From: Verrucomicrobiales bacterium
GTDB lineage: Bacteria > Verrucomicrobiota > Verrucomicrobiia > Verrucomicrobiales > DEV007
Assembly: GCA_029213065.1 (NCBI GenBank)
Contig: JARGPH010000011.1
Span: 18,733 to 82,732, forward strand
Direction of reading: 5' to 3'
Length of the DNA stretch: 64,000 nucleotides
The notes beneath the pieces were generated by a model. That model searched no databases. It worked only from the letters and a program-made list of their open reading frames with translations, and was not told where the DNA came from. How positions within the stretch are numbered: position 1 is the first letter of the stretch; every line of letters begins with the position of its first letter. Position numbers and translations under genes: made by a program. Shown here one piece after another: positions 23,626 to 38,600 of the stretch.

Positions 23626-26600
23626 ATCCGAAGTGATCGCGATTTCACCGGCAATGGCAAGCGCTCCATTTGTCGTCACCGTAACACTGTCATTCGCGCC
23701 CACGACCGAAGAACCGGGATCGGTGGTATCAATCTCGATGGCAGTAATACCGACTGCGCTGATTACCACGCTGTTGGCGGTCCGGGAAATTACGGTGACT
23801 CCCGAAGTGCCTATTACGTTGGCGATATCCGCTTCGCTGATCGTGTAGGTATTCGCCGCCTCGTCGTAGACGACCGTGACAGCGTTAACGGAATCGCTCG
23901 TAATGTCGGTGATTGAGAGAACCCCACCTGTCAGATCGACCTGCGTTTCCGGCGTTCCCGCGAACAGCACGACATCATTGCCATCGTTACCCACGTAACT
24001 GATCACATAGTCATCCCCGTCATCATCCGTGATCGTTGAGCCCTCTGGCTGTCCCGTAAAAATGCCATCGACCAGATCCGTCGTACCATCATTGTTAATA
24101 ACCGTGATCGTCGTCCCGACATTTACCGAATCAGTGCCGGCAGTCAGTTCCTCAAGATCGAGAGTTCCGCCCAAGGTGACGGTGCCATTCACGGTAAGCA
24201 AATCGTGAACACCGGTATTCCCGTCGATTTCAAAATCAAAATCGCCTCCGAGATTCACCGTATTCGGTGCTGTCGCGCTATCGGTGTCGTCATTCGTGAT
24301 CGTAAGTGTTCCTACGCCATCATCTCCGGGTGCGATGCTGCCGGCTCCTGAAGTGGTCACCGTTTTCCCTGTAGCAAGAGTAACCGTTCCGGTGCCGCCG
24401 AGCACTCCGCCATTCACCGCGTAATCGTCGCCACCGGTATGGCTGCCGTTCACCAACCAGGTCCCCGCATCCACCGTCGTCGTGCCCGTGTAGGTATTCG
24501 CCGCTTCCGTTGAGAATGTTCCCGTGCCGGATTTGGTCAAAGTTCCCTTACCACTGATGACACCCTGAGCTTCACCATCCGTGCCGCTAACATTGACCGT
24601 GAGATTTTGCTCGCTGAGATCGACCGCTTTCGCAGTCGTGACATCTTCCGCGTTCATCGTCACATCCGCGGCAAGGCATACATCGTCATTGTAGGTCTGA
24701 TCCCCCGTCGTGGTGACCGAGATCGAACGGCCATTCGTGAATCCGGCCACTGCCGCGAAATTTCCTGCCGCTTCATCCGCGGTCACGATCTGATCGCGGT
24801 AAAGTTTGAAGATCGCAATCTGCCCGTCGAACGACTCGGTACTGGATTGCCCTCCGCCGATTCCACCGGTGTTAGCTGCCCCTCTTGTGCCGAGACCCGC
24901 AGCATCACCACCGGTCCAATCGTTTCCTCCAGGCGTTGCCGTTCCAACAGAGACGCCATTGATGAACAGCTCCATTATGCCTGTAGCAACATCGTAAGTC
25001 CCGATCGCCTGGATGAACTCATCTGTCGCAGGAGCAGCGAGAAGACTGCCCGGATCCGTACTCAGGTTGTAAGCGACATTTCCGCCACCGGGAGCTTTGC
25101 GCAGACGAAGCTCGTTGTTGTCGATAAAGAATCCAAATCCGGTTCCACCACCGTCTTCAAAGATGATCTGACCGTTGGTCGGGGAAGGAGTCAAATTGTC
25201 CGGCTTAAACCAGATTTCAATGGAGACATTCTCAGTGCTCCAATCTCCTGATGGAGTCTGGAAGGAAGCGTCGCTAGCGGAATCCTCCACTTTGAGAAGG
25301 GCTCCTCCGACATTGCCAGTGGCCCCGCCAGTGAAGTCATAAGCGCCCGTGATTCCGGGCAGGTTGCTTGTTCCCGTCACCCGACTGACGCCGTTTGCGG
25401 TATCGAGAAGAAAGTCGAGGCCGGAAAGACCGGACTCGTCTTCCCAGCGATCATCCCCGTCGGTATCAACACTGGCATCGCTGAACATATCTTCACCGGT
25501 CGCGGCAAGCGGCTGAAAGAGCGTTTTGCCGCCCGCGTCAGTCGTCAGTGTCGCCAATGCTTCAATCGAACCGACGTCTCCGGCAAACTGCGTAACGGCA
25601 TCATTCGGTGTTTTGATCTCCAAATTGGCTGTGTTCCCTGCAACCGTATCCACCGTTCCACCGAAGCCGATGAGGCTGTCAGCATTGCCATTTTGCGTGA
25701 TGGTCAGAGTTCCGTCGTTGGCGGAATCATCTCCGATTTCCACCGAATCAAAGAACGCGGCAGCCTCTCCATTGACGGTAAAGTCTGCGAGAATGCGGGT
25801 GGTCCCATCCGCATTCGTAGTCACATTCCCCAGTTCAAAATTGCCCCCCACGACTCCGGTGAATGTGGTAATGCCGTTGCCGGTAGTATTAACAATGAGG
25901 TTGCGATCCTCGTTCGCGTCGCTGGAATCGAGGGTCCCCCCGAAGGTGACGTTCACCCCGTTCATTTCCACATCCGACCGCAACTCGACGTCGTCACCAA
26001 AGAGCTGGTCGCCGGTCGTATTGATTTCGACGACGTGATTTACAACGGCATCGTAATTCGATTGAATGTTGCCGACACCCTGCGCGTTTTCATAGAACCG
26101 GAACTTGGCGATATCCCCTACAAAGGGCACCACGGGCAAGGGTGAACCTTCTCCAATCGCACCGTTGGCAGCACCGAGTCCAGCCCCGTCACTTCCCGAA
26201 AAGTCGTTCATCTCCGTGGTGTAGGGAAGGTCATCACCATCCAGAGTCAGGTTTGTCCCCGCCTGTGCCGTGACAATTCCGGTATCCGCACCATTCGCAA
26301 CCGCGCGCAGGATGCCACCGGATGTCAACGCAGTTCCGGCTCCGCCGTTTTCAATCAGAGCGATCACTTCGGCAGCTGTCGTCACTCCCGGATCAATCGT
26401 CACAGTGACGGTATCACCAGACTCGGAAATCGACGCGGGGTCTCCAACGGGACCATCCACGTAGATCACCGTGACAGGATTAACGAGATCGTCGGTCGTC
26501 AGGATGATCTCATTGTTGCCGGCCAACGTACCCGTCGCATTCCCCATCGAAGTGGCATCAAACAAGGATCCGGGATCGGTATCATCAAGGAGAACCCCGT

Positions 26601-29600
26601 CGACATAAAGACGGAACACATCCCGATTCGCCCCGAGGCCGTCGCGATCAAACACCACCGTAACCTGATGAAATTCACCATCCGCAGGAAGAGCGCCTCT
26701 CACCTGGTGTTGAATATTGAGGTCGTCGGCAGTGAAGACAATCTCACCGGCATCGGCATCATACACGAGGGTTGAGCCGTCGGTGGCTCCTCCTGTTTCG
26801 TAGACGAGGTAGTTTCCCGTTCCCGCCTCTGGCCGCAGCCAGAATTCCAGAGTGGCATCGGCATCGGATGGATTCCCCGGAAGCGAGTCGAGGCTTCCAC
26901 CCGTCATTCCCGAATTACCCGCCGCAAAACTGTAAGTGTTAGTGATTCCGGGGAAGGTCGAATCAGCCGGGCCGAAGCTCACGCCGGCGCCGGTATTGAA
27001 CAGCTCGGAAAAAGCCGCAGCCCCATCGACGCCTTCCCAGACACCCGAAGTCGCGGACGTCTCGTTATCAGCGTCAAAATTCAAGGTCAAGGTTCCCGTC
27101 GGGACGACCGACGCGCCACCGATCCTGGTCAATCCGGCCGCATCTGTCGTAACAGAACTCAATGCGGTAACTCCTCCGACTGATCCTTCAAAGAAGGTCG
27201 TTGCTCCTCCCGGTGTATTGATCGTCAAATCAAAGGCTCCGTCCACCGTGCTGCTGAAAGTGACGTCTCCTCCCGCATCACTGGAATCGATAGTTACATT
27301 CCCGGCGAGTTGAGCGGCGTCGTTGATCGTTACACCTCCGGCACCATCGACGGTCACGTTGGCGCTCAGCTCTGTGCTACCTCCTGCGTTAGTCGTCAAA
27401 GAAGCCAGAGCCGTCGATCCGCCGATGACTCCATTTAAATCAGTCAGTCCGCTCGCATTCAAGGTCAGGTCGAAATTTCCGTCGATCGTCGAGTTGGCAA
27501 TGATCGTCGTCGCGGTGACAACCGTGCTTCCGCCAAGATCAACCGTGTCGTCTAACGTAGCACTTCCGGCATCAACCGTCGCAACGTCACTGAAAGTCGC
27601 GCTTCCGGAGAACAGCGCATCACCGGCGGCATCAATATCAGCCGTTCCATTGAACAAACTGGTAGCACCAAAGGTCACCGTTCCGCCGTCTAAAGTCACA
27701 TCCACCGTCGCCGTGAAATCTTCATTGAAAGCAATCGGACCACTCGCGACGACGTTGCCACTGTTTAGCACCACTGTCCCATCCGCGTTGGTCGTCAGAC
27801 CCGCAAGCGCTACCGTCGTGCCGATATCGCCATTGAACGTGGTGACACCTCCACCTGAGGAATTCACGGTGAGAGCGCCAACCACCGGAGCAGCCGGGTC
27901 AACATTGACAGTCTTGTCAAAGGTCACGTCGTTGGCTTCAATCACAGTGTTAATACCGAGATCGACATCGTTTCCAAAAATCTGATCTCCCGAAGTGGTG
28001 ATCGTAATTTCCGTCGCGCCCCCGTTGAGAACCGCATCGAAATTCTGCTGAATATCGGCCTGGCTCAGAATCCCGCCATACAAACGCATCGCTGCGATTT
28101 GCCCGTCAAACGGACGGAAGCCCACGGAGCCACCACCGTAGCCACCCATATTGGCACCACCCACCGTTCCGAGACCGGAAGCATCACCACCGTCCCAGTC
28201 GCCGATGTTATCACCGATAAAAGAACCAACGGATACTCCATTGATGAACAATTCTATGGTTGCGTTTGCGGGGTCTATCGTTCCGCTAATCTGCATGAAG
28301 TCATCCGTTGCAAGTGCCCCCGCGAGAGCATTCGCATTGGCTGCATCAGTCGCCAAATCGTAGCGGATTTCCTCGGTAGCGCCGTCCCCGACAAAACGGA
28401 AAACCAACTCCGAATCTTCAAACGCAAAGCCCGTTCCCCTGCCACCGCCGGTTTCCCAAATCACTTCATCACCAACCAAATCATCCGGCTTGAGCCAGAA
28501 CTCGAAGGTCGCCGCAGCAAAGTCCGGAGCGCCCGCGAGAGATCCCGGTGCCCCGTCGACCCCGTTGATCTGGAGTTCCAATCCGCTGAGTCCGCGCACA
28601 CTGTCGGTAGTCCCGGTTAAATTCCCGGGCAAATCATACGCCCCTACGATACCGGCAAAAGAGGAACCTGTTACTGCGATGTAATTCACGTCATCGGCGA
28701 TCAATGACGAAACAGCAGTGCCTCCATTTCCGGTCGCTCCGGAAAGTTCCGGCAGGGTCGAATCGGTCGTATCAGAATCGAAGGAGGCATCAAAATTCAG
28801 ATTGAGCCCCGTGCCGGTGTCGAGATTGTTGAGATAGGTCTGCCCCGTGAAATAAGTCGTCCCCGTCGTGCCGGTATCGATCGAACTCAATGGACTGTTG
28901 CCGCCCACGTTGTCCGAAAAGGTCAACTTGCCGGAAACACTCGTCGTCAAACTCCGTTCCGTTGCATCCGAATCCACCGTTCCGGCGAAAGTAATATCTG
29001 CACCTGTCAGGGTCACGTCTGCGGTTAAGGTCACCGCACCGTTGTAGGACTGGTTGCCACCGGTAACGATGTCGGAATTCAGATTGATAGTTTCCGCATT
29101 GATCGTGATATCAGCCGGAATCGTATTCGGCGTCGTCGCCGCATTCGGCAAACTGTCAATCGTGACCGTGTCAACGGTCGCCGGCGTTCCATTTTCCGTG
29201 TTAACCACGATCGAGTTCACCACTGAAGCACTCACTCTCACAGTGTTGGCATCCGGACGTGAAAACTGGCCTGCAACCAGCCCCGTCGTCGTAAGGACCA
29301 GATTCGGATCGGTGATGACATACTCGTCATTCACATCGTCATAACTGATCGAAATGGCATCCGCATTTTCAGTGGTGATGTCACTGATCGTGAGTACTCC
29401 CCCGCTGAGATCAACATTTGTCTCCGCAACGCCTTCAAAAAGGACAACATCATTTCCATCAATCCCGACATAACTGATCGTGTATTCATTGCCATCGAGG
29501 CTGGTTACCGTAGAGCCCTCGGCCAACGGCGTCGTTCCGTCCGAAGTGAAGACTCCGTTGATGGCATCGCTTCCCTCATTGTCGATCACGAGAGTGGTAG

Positions 29601-32600
29601 AGTTCGCAGCAGGATCAGTCGCATCTGTGACGACGAGCGTAGCCGCACTCCCGAGCGTTACCTCTTCGGTTGGAACGGTCACAAGGAGAGTATCAGAGTT
29701 GGCCCCGTCGATTTCGAACTGGAACTGACTGTTGATCAAGATATCGCCATCCACCGTAAGAGCACCAATGCCTCCGGCCGTATCGGGATCGCCAGTCGCG
29801 AGAATGCCATCAACGGTCACCGTTCCTGTTGTAGTGATAGTGCCTGTGCCTCCGAGGACTGCCCCGCCGGCGACCGAGTAATCATCGCCACCGGTGTGGG
29901 TATTGTTGACCAACAGAGTGCCCGCCGAAACGGTGGTTGTTCCCTCGTAAGTATCGGCAGTTCCGTCAAGAATCAGAACACCCGTATCAATCTTCGTGAG
30001 CGACCCGGTCCCGCTGATGATTCCATTGGACGTCACGGTGACATTGGAAATGATTTCGAACCGGTTATTCGTTCCGGTCAATGTGATCCCCCCGTTCAGG
30101 GAAACGTTATCCCCGGCGGTGTTACTGTTCGTTTTAAACCTGCCATCGTTCATTGCGATCGGTGCCTCGATCGTGATATTCCTCCAGGTCGCAAGTGTTC
30201 CGCTCGCGTTTACCGTGATGGTGCCGGTGATGTTGTCCGCATTGTTGTTCTGAATACCGTAAATGCCATTGTCGACAACGATTTCCGCCACCTGAACATT
30301 CGAGCCGACCCAAACATCATTGCTGCCAACTTTGGTGAGGGTGAACGCGCCGGTCACGGTTCCACCGTTAAGACCGAAACGGATCGCCGGATTTCCAATC
30401 GAGGCATCGCTGCCGAGGACAAGATTGTCGACGCCGGCGTTCGCATCATTGGTGGGAACGCCACCACCAGTGTCACGGGTCATCGTCGCGCTCGTAAACA
30501 GTGCGCCGGTATCGGCAACTCCCGTTCCATTTCCATTGATCGTAATCACTTCACTTGGCTGATCAAATCCCGCCAAATCGAGGGCCGCGCCGCTTATAAC
30601 GGTCGTTCCTGCGCCTGAGTCTCCGAGGGCACTGAAGTTCCCAAGTCTCAAGGTTCCCGCCGAAACGATGGTTTCACCGGCGTAAGTGTTGGTGCCACTC
30701 AATTCCAGGGTTCCCGCACCTACTTTGGTGAGCGCTCCGTCACCACTGATGACATTATTCAGAGTCACATCGTTCCCGTTGGTATCGAAGGTACCGATTT
30801 GCCCCGTGGAAATGTCCACCGTCTGCGGCACCGTCATCGCACTGTTGAACTGAACCGTGGCTGAGCGAGTGAAGGTGATCGCATTTCCGGCATCGCCAAG
30901 CGCGCCCGCATTCGCGACGACAAGGGTGCCATTACTATTATCCAGATCGACTCCGCCAATAAAAGTATTGCCTGCGTTGGTTATGGTAAAGACCTGCCCA
31001 CCCTGATGCTCCAAACCGGTTGTGCCGCTGATCACGCCATTGATCGTCAGATTCCTTTGCAGGAAAATATCAGAGGGCCCGGCCTGGCTCAATGTTACGT
31101 CACCGTCGATCGTTATCGCTCCTGAGGCGGCTCCATCAATCGTTGCGTTCCGGATAATGAAGCGGCCCACATCGAGAATCAGATCCGAAGCGATCGTCCG
31201 GTTTCCCTTGGCCATGAACCACTGCTGACCGGGGTCGGCGTCAGTTCCGACCCGCACGGTATGTCCGTCCGCGCCCAATGAAGTATCCGTTCCCAATCCC
31301 CATCGGGCATTGTTGCCATGAAGAGTCGTCGTGCCGCTCAGACCGGAGTTATCGCCGTTGAAAAAAGCAGCTCCGAACGAAGTCGACTTCCGAAAATTGG
31401 CGTTCATCGCCGTGATATCGCCCTCAATCTCGATCAGATTATCTTCCGTCCCCAGGTCTGTGCCTGTAACCTGACTGACGAAGACATCCACCCCGTCTGC
31501 CGTCAAAGTGAGGGCATATCCTCCTACTAAATTAGCCTGAAGATTGAGGGTCTCCACATCAAGAGTGAGATCCCCGCCAAAATCAAAATCGACTTCCGTC
31601 ATCGCCGGACCGGCGAGGGTTAAGGTGTCATTGCTTCCCACCGTATCGGCACCGTTTGCCGAGACGACACTCAGTCCATCAGTGACCGACGTTTTCAAAA
31701 CCCGGATCGTATTCCCGTCCACCATGGTCACCCCGGCAGTGGTCGTGAACATGGCATTGTCAGGATCGGTAATGACGTAATAGGTGCCGTCGTCAGTGAT
31801 TGTAATATTATCCTGCGAATCGCTATTCACATCCGTGATCACGAGTTTTCCGGCCACCAGCTCCACACTGGTTTCAGCCGCCCCGTAGCTCTCGAGGACC
31901 ACATCATTACCGTCGCCTCCCGCATAATTAATCCGAAAGACATAGTCCTCTCCATCGGCGGTTGAAGTGAGAACAAACGCTTCACTAAACGTTCCCGCTC
32001 CCGCACCGTCAAAATCAGGATAACTCGCGAACGAGCCTGTCACCGCATCGGTAAGATTATTGGAAATCAGCACAATATCCGGATCTGTTGCAAGCGAGAC
32101 ATAATCGAGGTCGAATGTAATATTCCCGTTTACGGCGTCGAGGCTCACGACTCCGTTGACTATTAATTGATCATGAACCGTCGGACTCGTGAGATCGAAG
32201 TGAACCGTTCCCGCCGTCAGCGTGTAATCGCCTTCCACCGTCATCGTTCCGACCGCGTCTTCCGCACCGATATCAAGAAGGCTACCGCCTCCGTTCTGGG
32301 TCAGGTTGGCATTCGTAAAACTGCTGAAATTACGCAGCGTTCCACCCGTAAAAGCGAAGGCGCTGTCTGGGTGATTCTGCAGATTAATGCTGCCTCCACT
32401 GCCATTCAATAATCCGGCCTGCAGCGTAATCTGATCATTCGGCCCGTTGTTCCGGAAATCGATATTCCCGACTCCGGGTGTCCCCACGCCGACATTCACG
32501 GTACCGCCATTGATCGTGAGATCGAGCCCCGCATCAGGATCGCTCGAACTCCCCATGTTGATGTCATTCCCGACATTGATCGTGCCATTGGCGAGGACTG

Positions 32601-35600
32601 AGACGACCCCCTGTCCGGAATTGGTGTTCCAATCTCCATGGGTATTGACGCCGTTGAGATTAAGAAACGCTTCCCCGGTGTACCCACCAATGGTCACAGT
32701 TGCTACCGATCCGACATTCTGCCCGGTGATGAAGTTATTGTCCCCCAGATTGACCGTTCCACTCCTGAAATCGAGCGAACCATCCCCTGCGAGCGCCACT
32801 TCAAAATTACCACCGCTTACGGTAAGCGTCGGGGTCGACGTGCCATCGCCGATTTGGATGGTCCCGCTTGCACCTGTAACCGCAGCGTTATCGATTCCTC
32901 CCGCGATCACAGCCGTTCCGCCAAGGAACTTCGCCGTTCCGACGCCCGTCGCGGAATTCCCCATGTTGAGGTCTTTACTGACATCAAGCGAGCCACCGTT
33001 CTGTGTAAAGGTTCCGGTTCCCGAGTTACCCACATTGAGATCGGCTACCGAGATGACCAGTGATCCACTCTCGAGAGTGAGCGAACCGACTGCTCCTGCA
33101 TTCTGACCGATCACAATATTGTTGGTCTCCTGCGTGTGGGTTCCACCATCAATCGTATAACTCCCGTTTCCATTATCCCCCAGTTCGGTGTTGCCACCGT
33201 TCACATTGATTTGTCCGCTACCAGTGAGCGTGACATCCCCTGAAGAATTGGTTCCTGTGTTGGCGATCCTGAAACCTCCACTACTTCCGGTTCCGGTCAC
33301 ATTCACGACACCGGTTCCGGAGACATTCAGTTCGGCAGTGACCCCCGCCTCATCGAAGTTCCCGATAAACAATCCGGTATTGGCAGTTCCATCGGTTGCG
33401 ACATTCAGCACGCCACCACTGACGTTGACAATGCCGCTGGTCGCTCCCGCTTTGTTCACGACATCGAGCGTGCTATCAACGTTCACGATTCCACCGCTGA
33501 TATCGATCAGGCCCGTTCCGTGATTGATTCTCAGTTGGTTCTCCACCTCAACGAGACCGCCGGTCACCTCAAAGGTTGCGTTCGAATCGCTTTCCTGACC
33601 TACGATAATGTTGCTGTCATGCTGGTTATAGGTCCCGCTGTTGACCGTAATTTTACCGACACCAAGGAGTGCTGTTTCGGTATTTCCGCCGTTCACATTC
33701 ACGACCGGAGTGGTCGTGCCGTCTCCGACAACCAAATGACCATCACCGCCCGCAAGAACTCCCAGCTCGATTCCACCATTGGCATCGAGGGTTCCATCAG
33801 TTGCATTGACAACGCCTCTTCCATTATTCCCAATCGAGACGGCTCCCGTGATTTCCCATTCGGCAGTAGCATGGTTAATCGTAACGGTGCCGTTGCCGCT
33901 GGTAGTTTCGCCCACGAGTGCATTGCCACTGATCAACTTCGCTCCAGCCTCAGTGATAAAAAGCGTTCCGGTTCCGTTTGAACCGATCGATGTCGTTCCT
34001 GTGGAGATGACGGTTTGATTTGCCGCAATCGAATAGGTTCCGGTTGAACCACCATCCTGACCAACCGCAAAACGCTGCACCGTGATGTCGCCTCCAACCG
34101 TCAAAGCACCGCCATCAATTTGAAGCTGGGCACTGTTAACATTGGCATTCGCGTTCGTAAGCCCACCGCCCCCATCCGAGGCCCCTTCGATGATATTCCC
34201 GGTCACATTCAGCGAACCACCGTTCAGGTCATAAGTTCCTCCGAGATTGCTGCCCGTGGCGACACCTCCGAAAAGAAGATCACCGCCGACATTTACGGTT
34301 CCGCCGTCCTGACGAAGCACTCCCACTTGCCCTCCTGCCGATTCGCCACCCAGCTGAAGGTTGGCATCAACCTGAAGGGTTCCGCCGCCGCGCGTGTAGG
34401 TAATTCCTCCATCGTCATCAAGTGAATTGATAAAAAGATTATCCACCGTGATATCCTCAGCGCCGTCGCCGAGGGTTCCCGAATCAAAAACGATATTATT
34501 AACGCCCGAGGCACCGGCAAGGGTTTCGACGATTGATCCAAAATTCGTCACCGCTCCGGTTCCGGTAATTTCGATCGTGTTATTCCCCCCGTTAAATTGA
34601 ATCTCATGGGTATCCGGCGCATCAAAATCCAGAGTCGCGCCCGTGTCGATTTTAACGAGTTCCGCGCCGTTGAGAATCAAGTTCCCGTTCAAAGTGAAGG
34701 TCCCCGTGAAGTCGACCGTATCAATATCCGTCACGGTGGCACCGGCGTTACCAAGAGTATCGAGCGTGATACCTGCGATGGCACTTCCGGGGAATGCAGA
34801 TCCGGGAATGACAATGGTGTTCCCGTCAGGACGAGTTGCTCCGACAATCGAAGTTGTCAGGGCAAGATTCGGATCACTGATCGTGTAATTCGTTCCATCG
34901 AAATCGATCGTAATATCATCATTGGATACTTCGCCGTTGATATCGGTGATCACGAGATTCCCGCCTACGATTTCGACACTGGTTTCGGCAACGCCGAAGC
35001 TGGTCAAGACGACATCGTTGCCATCGCCACCGGCGTAGGTGATCCGGAACACGTAGTTCTTCGAATCGACGGTCGACTGAAGTTCGAAAACCTGCCCTTC
35101 AGGAAGACCATCGAAAGTCCCGTCGACGGTATCGGCAGCATCCAGATTGGAAACGATTACAAATTCATCACCGGCAGCGGGGACATAATCCAAGCTCAGC
35201 TCCAGAGTGGCGCCGTTCAGGCTTACGAGATCATCGCTCGCGTCATTCACGATGAGCTGATCGTGACCTCCCGCTCCGGGACCGGTATTCCCCTCCAACT
35301 CAATTTCCAGAGTGGCCCCTGCAGCAGAAGTAAAATCACCGTCCACCGTCATCGTGTCCGCGGTGTTGTCCGCGCCAATCTGGAGGGTGCCTCCGGTCTG
35401 GGTGTAGTCGATTCCGAAATCGTTGACGTCTTTGATCCGGCCATCGGTGATCGAGAAAGTTTCACCTCCGGCGCGGTCGACGATATTGACACCACTCAGA
35501 TCGAGTACGCCGCCGCTCAATGTAACCGTCGAAGGGCCTGCCGCGAGAGAATCAAGATTAAACGCCGAAGTCACTTTCACGGTACCATCGGTGATAGTGA

Positions 35601-38600
35601 CAGTCGAGGCGCCTTCCTCGAGGTTGACGGTTCCCACGGTGAGCGAACCGCCATTGTGGTTGAGTCTGCCTTGAGTGTTTTGCGGATTGGTCGAGGTATT
35701 CGTATCCGACAGTGAAATCGTGTTCGCTGTGATCGTGCCGGCCTCGTAGGTCAGCGTTCCCGTGCCGCTTCCGGAACTGGTGTTGTGCTGGCCGAGGATC
35801 ACCTCGTCGAGCGTCGCATTAAAGGTCCCCCCGCTCATGTCGAAAATGCCGACTGAGTTGTTTGCAGTCCCGATATTATTGTTACCGATGTGCAAATCCG
35901 TCTCCGGGTTCCCATCGCCGGAGAGGTTCAATGTGCCGCCGTTGGCGATGTCCACCGTTCCCCTGCTTTTAAACTTACCGACCTCAAAGGTATCGACGTT
36001 CACCGTGTTGATTTTGTCTCCGAAGGTCAATTTACTGAGGACCGCATCGTTGCCATTCTGATTGGAATTGCCAATTCGAATCGTGCCTGCAGTCACTGAG
36101 CTGTTGCCGACAGTGGAAAGAGTCACCGTGCCAAAGGTTCCGCTGCCACCGGCGCCGCCGCTCAGGTCGCCGATGAGCAGTTCGGTCACATCGATGGCAA
36201 CCGTATCCGCCGCCGTCAAATTCAGTGTACCAACTCCGGCAGGAATTCCATTGTCACTGCCGGTCCGCGTCCCCACCTCCAGGGTTTGGCCGCCATCTCC
36301 AATCGTCACGGCACCGCCCTGAACCGTCACGGTGGCATTCTTAGCAGCTTCTCCGGCATTGCCGGCGTCCTGCTTCGCGATATGCAAAGCATCCACCTGC
36401 AACCCGCCCGCAGTGACCGTGAAGGTGCCGTTCTCAATGTTCAAAGCACTGGTCTGCGTCTCTGTCACGCCATTGGCGACCGTAAAGGTTCCACCATTCT
36501 GATTAATGGTCCCGAAAGCGTTTCCAGCTCCGGTGCTGAGAGCCACTGTGTCAGCGGTAACCGTCCCCCCATCAAATGTCAGCGTTCCGGTTCCTTCACC
36601 GGAACCATCGACATGACGCCCCAAATTCAAGGCACCAAACGCGGCATTCAGTGTCGCGCCGGTGGCGTCTATGACACCGTGGGATTGATTTCCAGTAGTA
36701 CTGGTAACGTTCCACCCGAGATTGGCATCAGTGGTCGCACCGGTATCCCCGGAAATAGTCAGCTCACCGGTCGCATCGATCGTGATCTTGCCCTGGGCCT
36801 TCCCGTCGCCCAGAGTCAGAGTGTCTACATTGAGGGTATTGGTGCCCCCGCCGAATTGAATTTCAGATAGGATGTCAGCGGCATCAGAACCATCGTTGGC
36901 TTCATTACCGGAGCTCGGCGAAGCGCCCACAATGACAGAGGTCGAACTCACGTCATTGGTTCCCGAATCGGAAAGCAACAGAACGCCGTGCACCTGTGAG
37001 CCACCTGACGTCTTGATGGCACCCATCAGAGTGGAAACGACGTCAATGGTCACGTTCGATGCGGCGGAGAAATCAACCGTAGAGGTAGTGGTTACGCCGG
37101 GATTGGTATCATACGTTCCAATCTCGAGTGTTTCCGTGCCGTTACCGACAACGACCGCACCATTGCTGACAGTGACCCTCGAATTCGAAGCGCTGTTTGC
37201 ACCGACGCGCAAAGTGTCCACGGCAAGACCGTTGCCCACCGTCATAGATCCGTCATCAACCAATAGCGAACCCGCCCCGCCAAGATTGGACACGCCATTC
37301 GTCACCGTGACGCTGCCGCCATTGATGACTTGAAAAATACCTCCATTGATCGCCGCAGCAGTGATTGTCGTGGAGCCTCCCGTGACTCCGTCTACAACGA
37401 GAGTTCCCGCAGTAACAGTGGTGATGCCCCCGTAGTCATTTCCGCTACCGGAAAGTACCACCGTGCCATCTCCGGTTTTAGTGAGACCCGCGTCGCCTGC
37501 CGTAGGCACCGTTCTCGTAATGGAACCACTGAACGTCAGATCATCGTCAGCTCCCACATCGACAATAAAGTGTCCGGCAGTGTCTTCATGATGAGTAAAC
37601 GCTCCGGTGAAGGTGCCGCTGTTGGCTCCGGCAAGATCAAGGCTGATCGACTTGGCACCTCCAGCTGTGTTGCGAATGAAAAAATCGTTGGCGACAGTCA
37701 ACCCGTCGGCACCCAACTCGAGAGAGGCATTGTCATACAGATTGACTAAAGACGAGCTGCCGAATGAAGCACTCTGCGTGATGATCGTCGTCCCCCCGGT
37801 CAGTCTCGTCTCACCTGCGTAGGAGTTGGTCGCACTCAGGGTAAGGTCGCCCGTTCCATCTTTTATCAGTCTTCCGCTACCACTGACAGCACCTTTCATT
37901 TCAGTGCTCGCTCCGGCATTGCTTATCGTCAGCCAGCTGCTCCCGCCATCGAGATCGACGGTAGATTCAAAAAAGACATCTTTAGCGGTGCTCGTCACTA
38001 CATGCTGGCCGTCAACCGTCACCGCGCCATTAAAAGTGATGTCGCCCGTGTCGCTGGTCAGGCTCTGGCTCAAGACGGTGTTTTCAACATTCGCACTGAT
38101 CACGATATCACCCGCGAAGCGGATCGGATTGCCTCCGGCAAAAGTCACCACATCCGTCGCCCCATCCGAAATATCATCCCCGACCGTATCAACGATTAAA
38201 CCACCGGTGACTGCCGTTTTCAGAACTCGAATCGTGTTTCCGTCGACGCGTTCCGCATTGGCCGCACCGATTGCAGTTGTCAGAGCCAGGCTCGAATCGC
38301 TGATCACGTAATGGGTTCCATCATCGACGATCGTAATATCATCATCGGAAACACCACCATTGATATCAGTGATCACCAAATCGAAAAGGCCCGATCCATC
38401 ATTTACCAATTCAACACTGGTCTCGGCAGCACCATGACTGATGAGAACCACGTTGTTCCCCGCCGTGTCCGTTTCCGCGTTTTCCTTGTCGTAATGAATT
38501 GAAAATACGTAGTCAGTCGTTCCGTCGTTCAGATTAAAAAGAGAACCATTCGGGTATCCTGCGAACGCGGTCGTGATCGTGTCGGAATCGGCGTCATCAT

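Noticed and set aside
23580-28830. Assembly collapse or chimera explaining the A/B/C similarities
   Set aside because: Shared blocks differ at many positions and sit in different contexts, and all three frames remain open throughout, so they are real diverged paralogous modules; copy number errors within arrays cannot be excluded.
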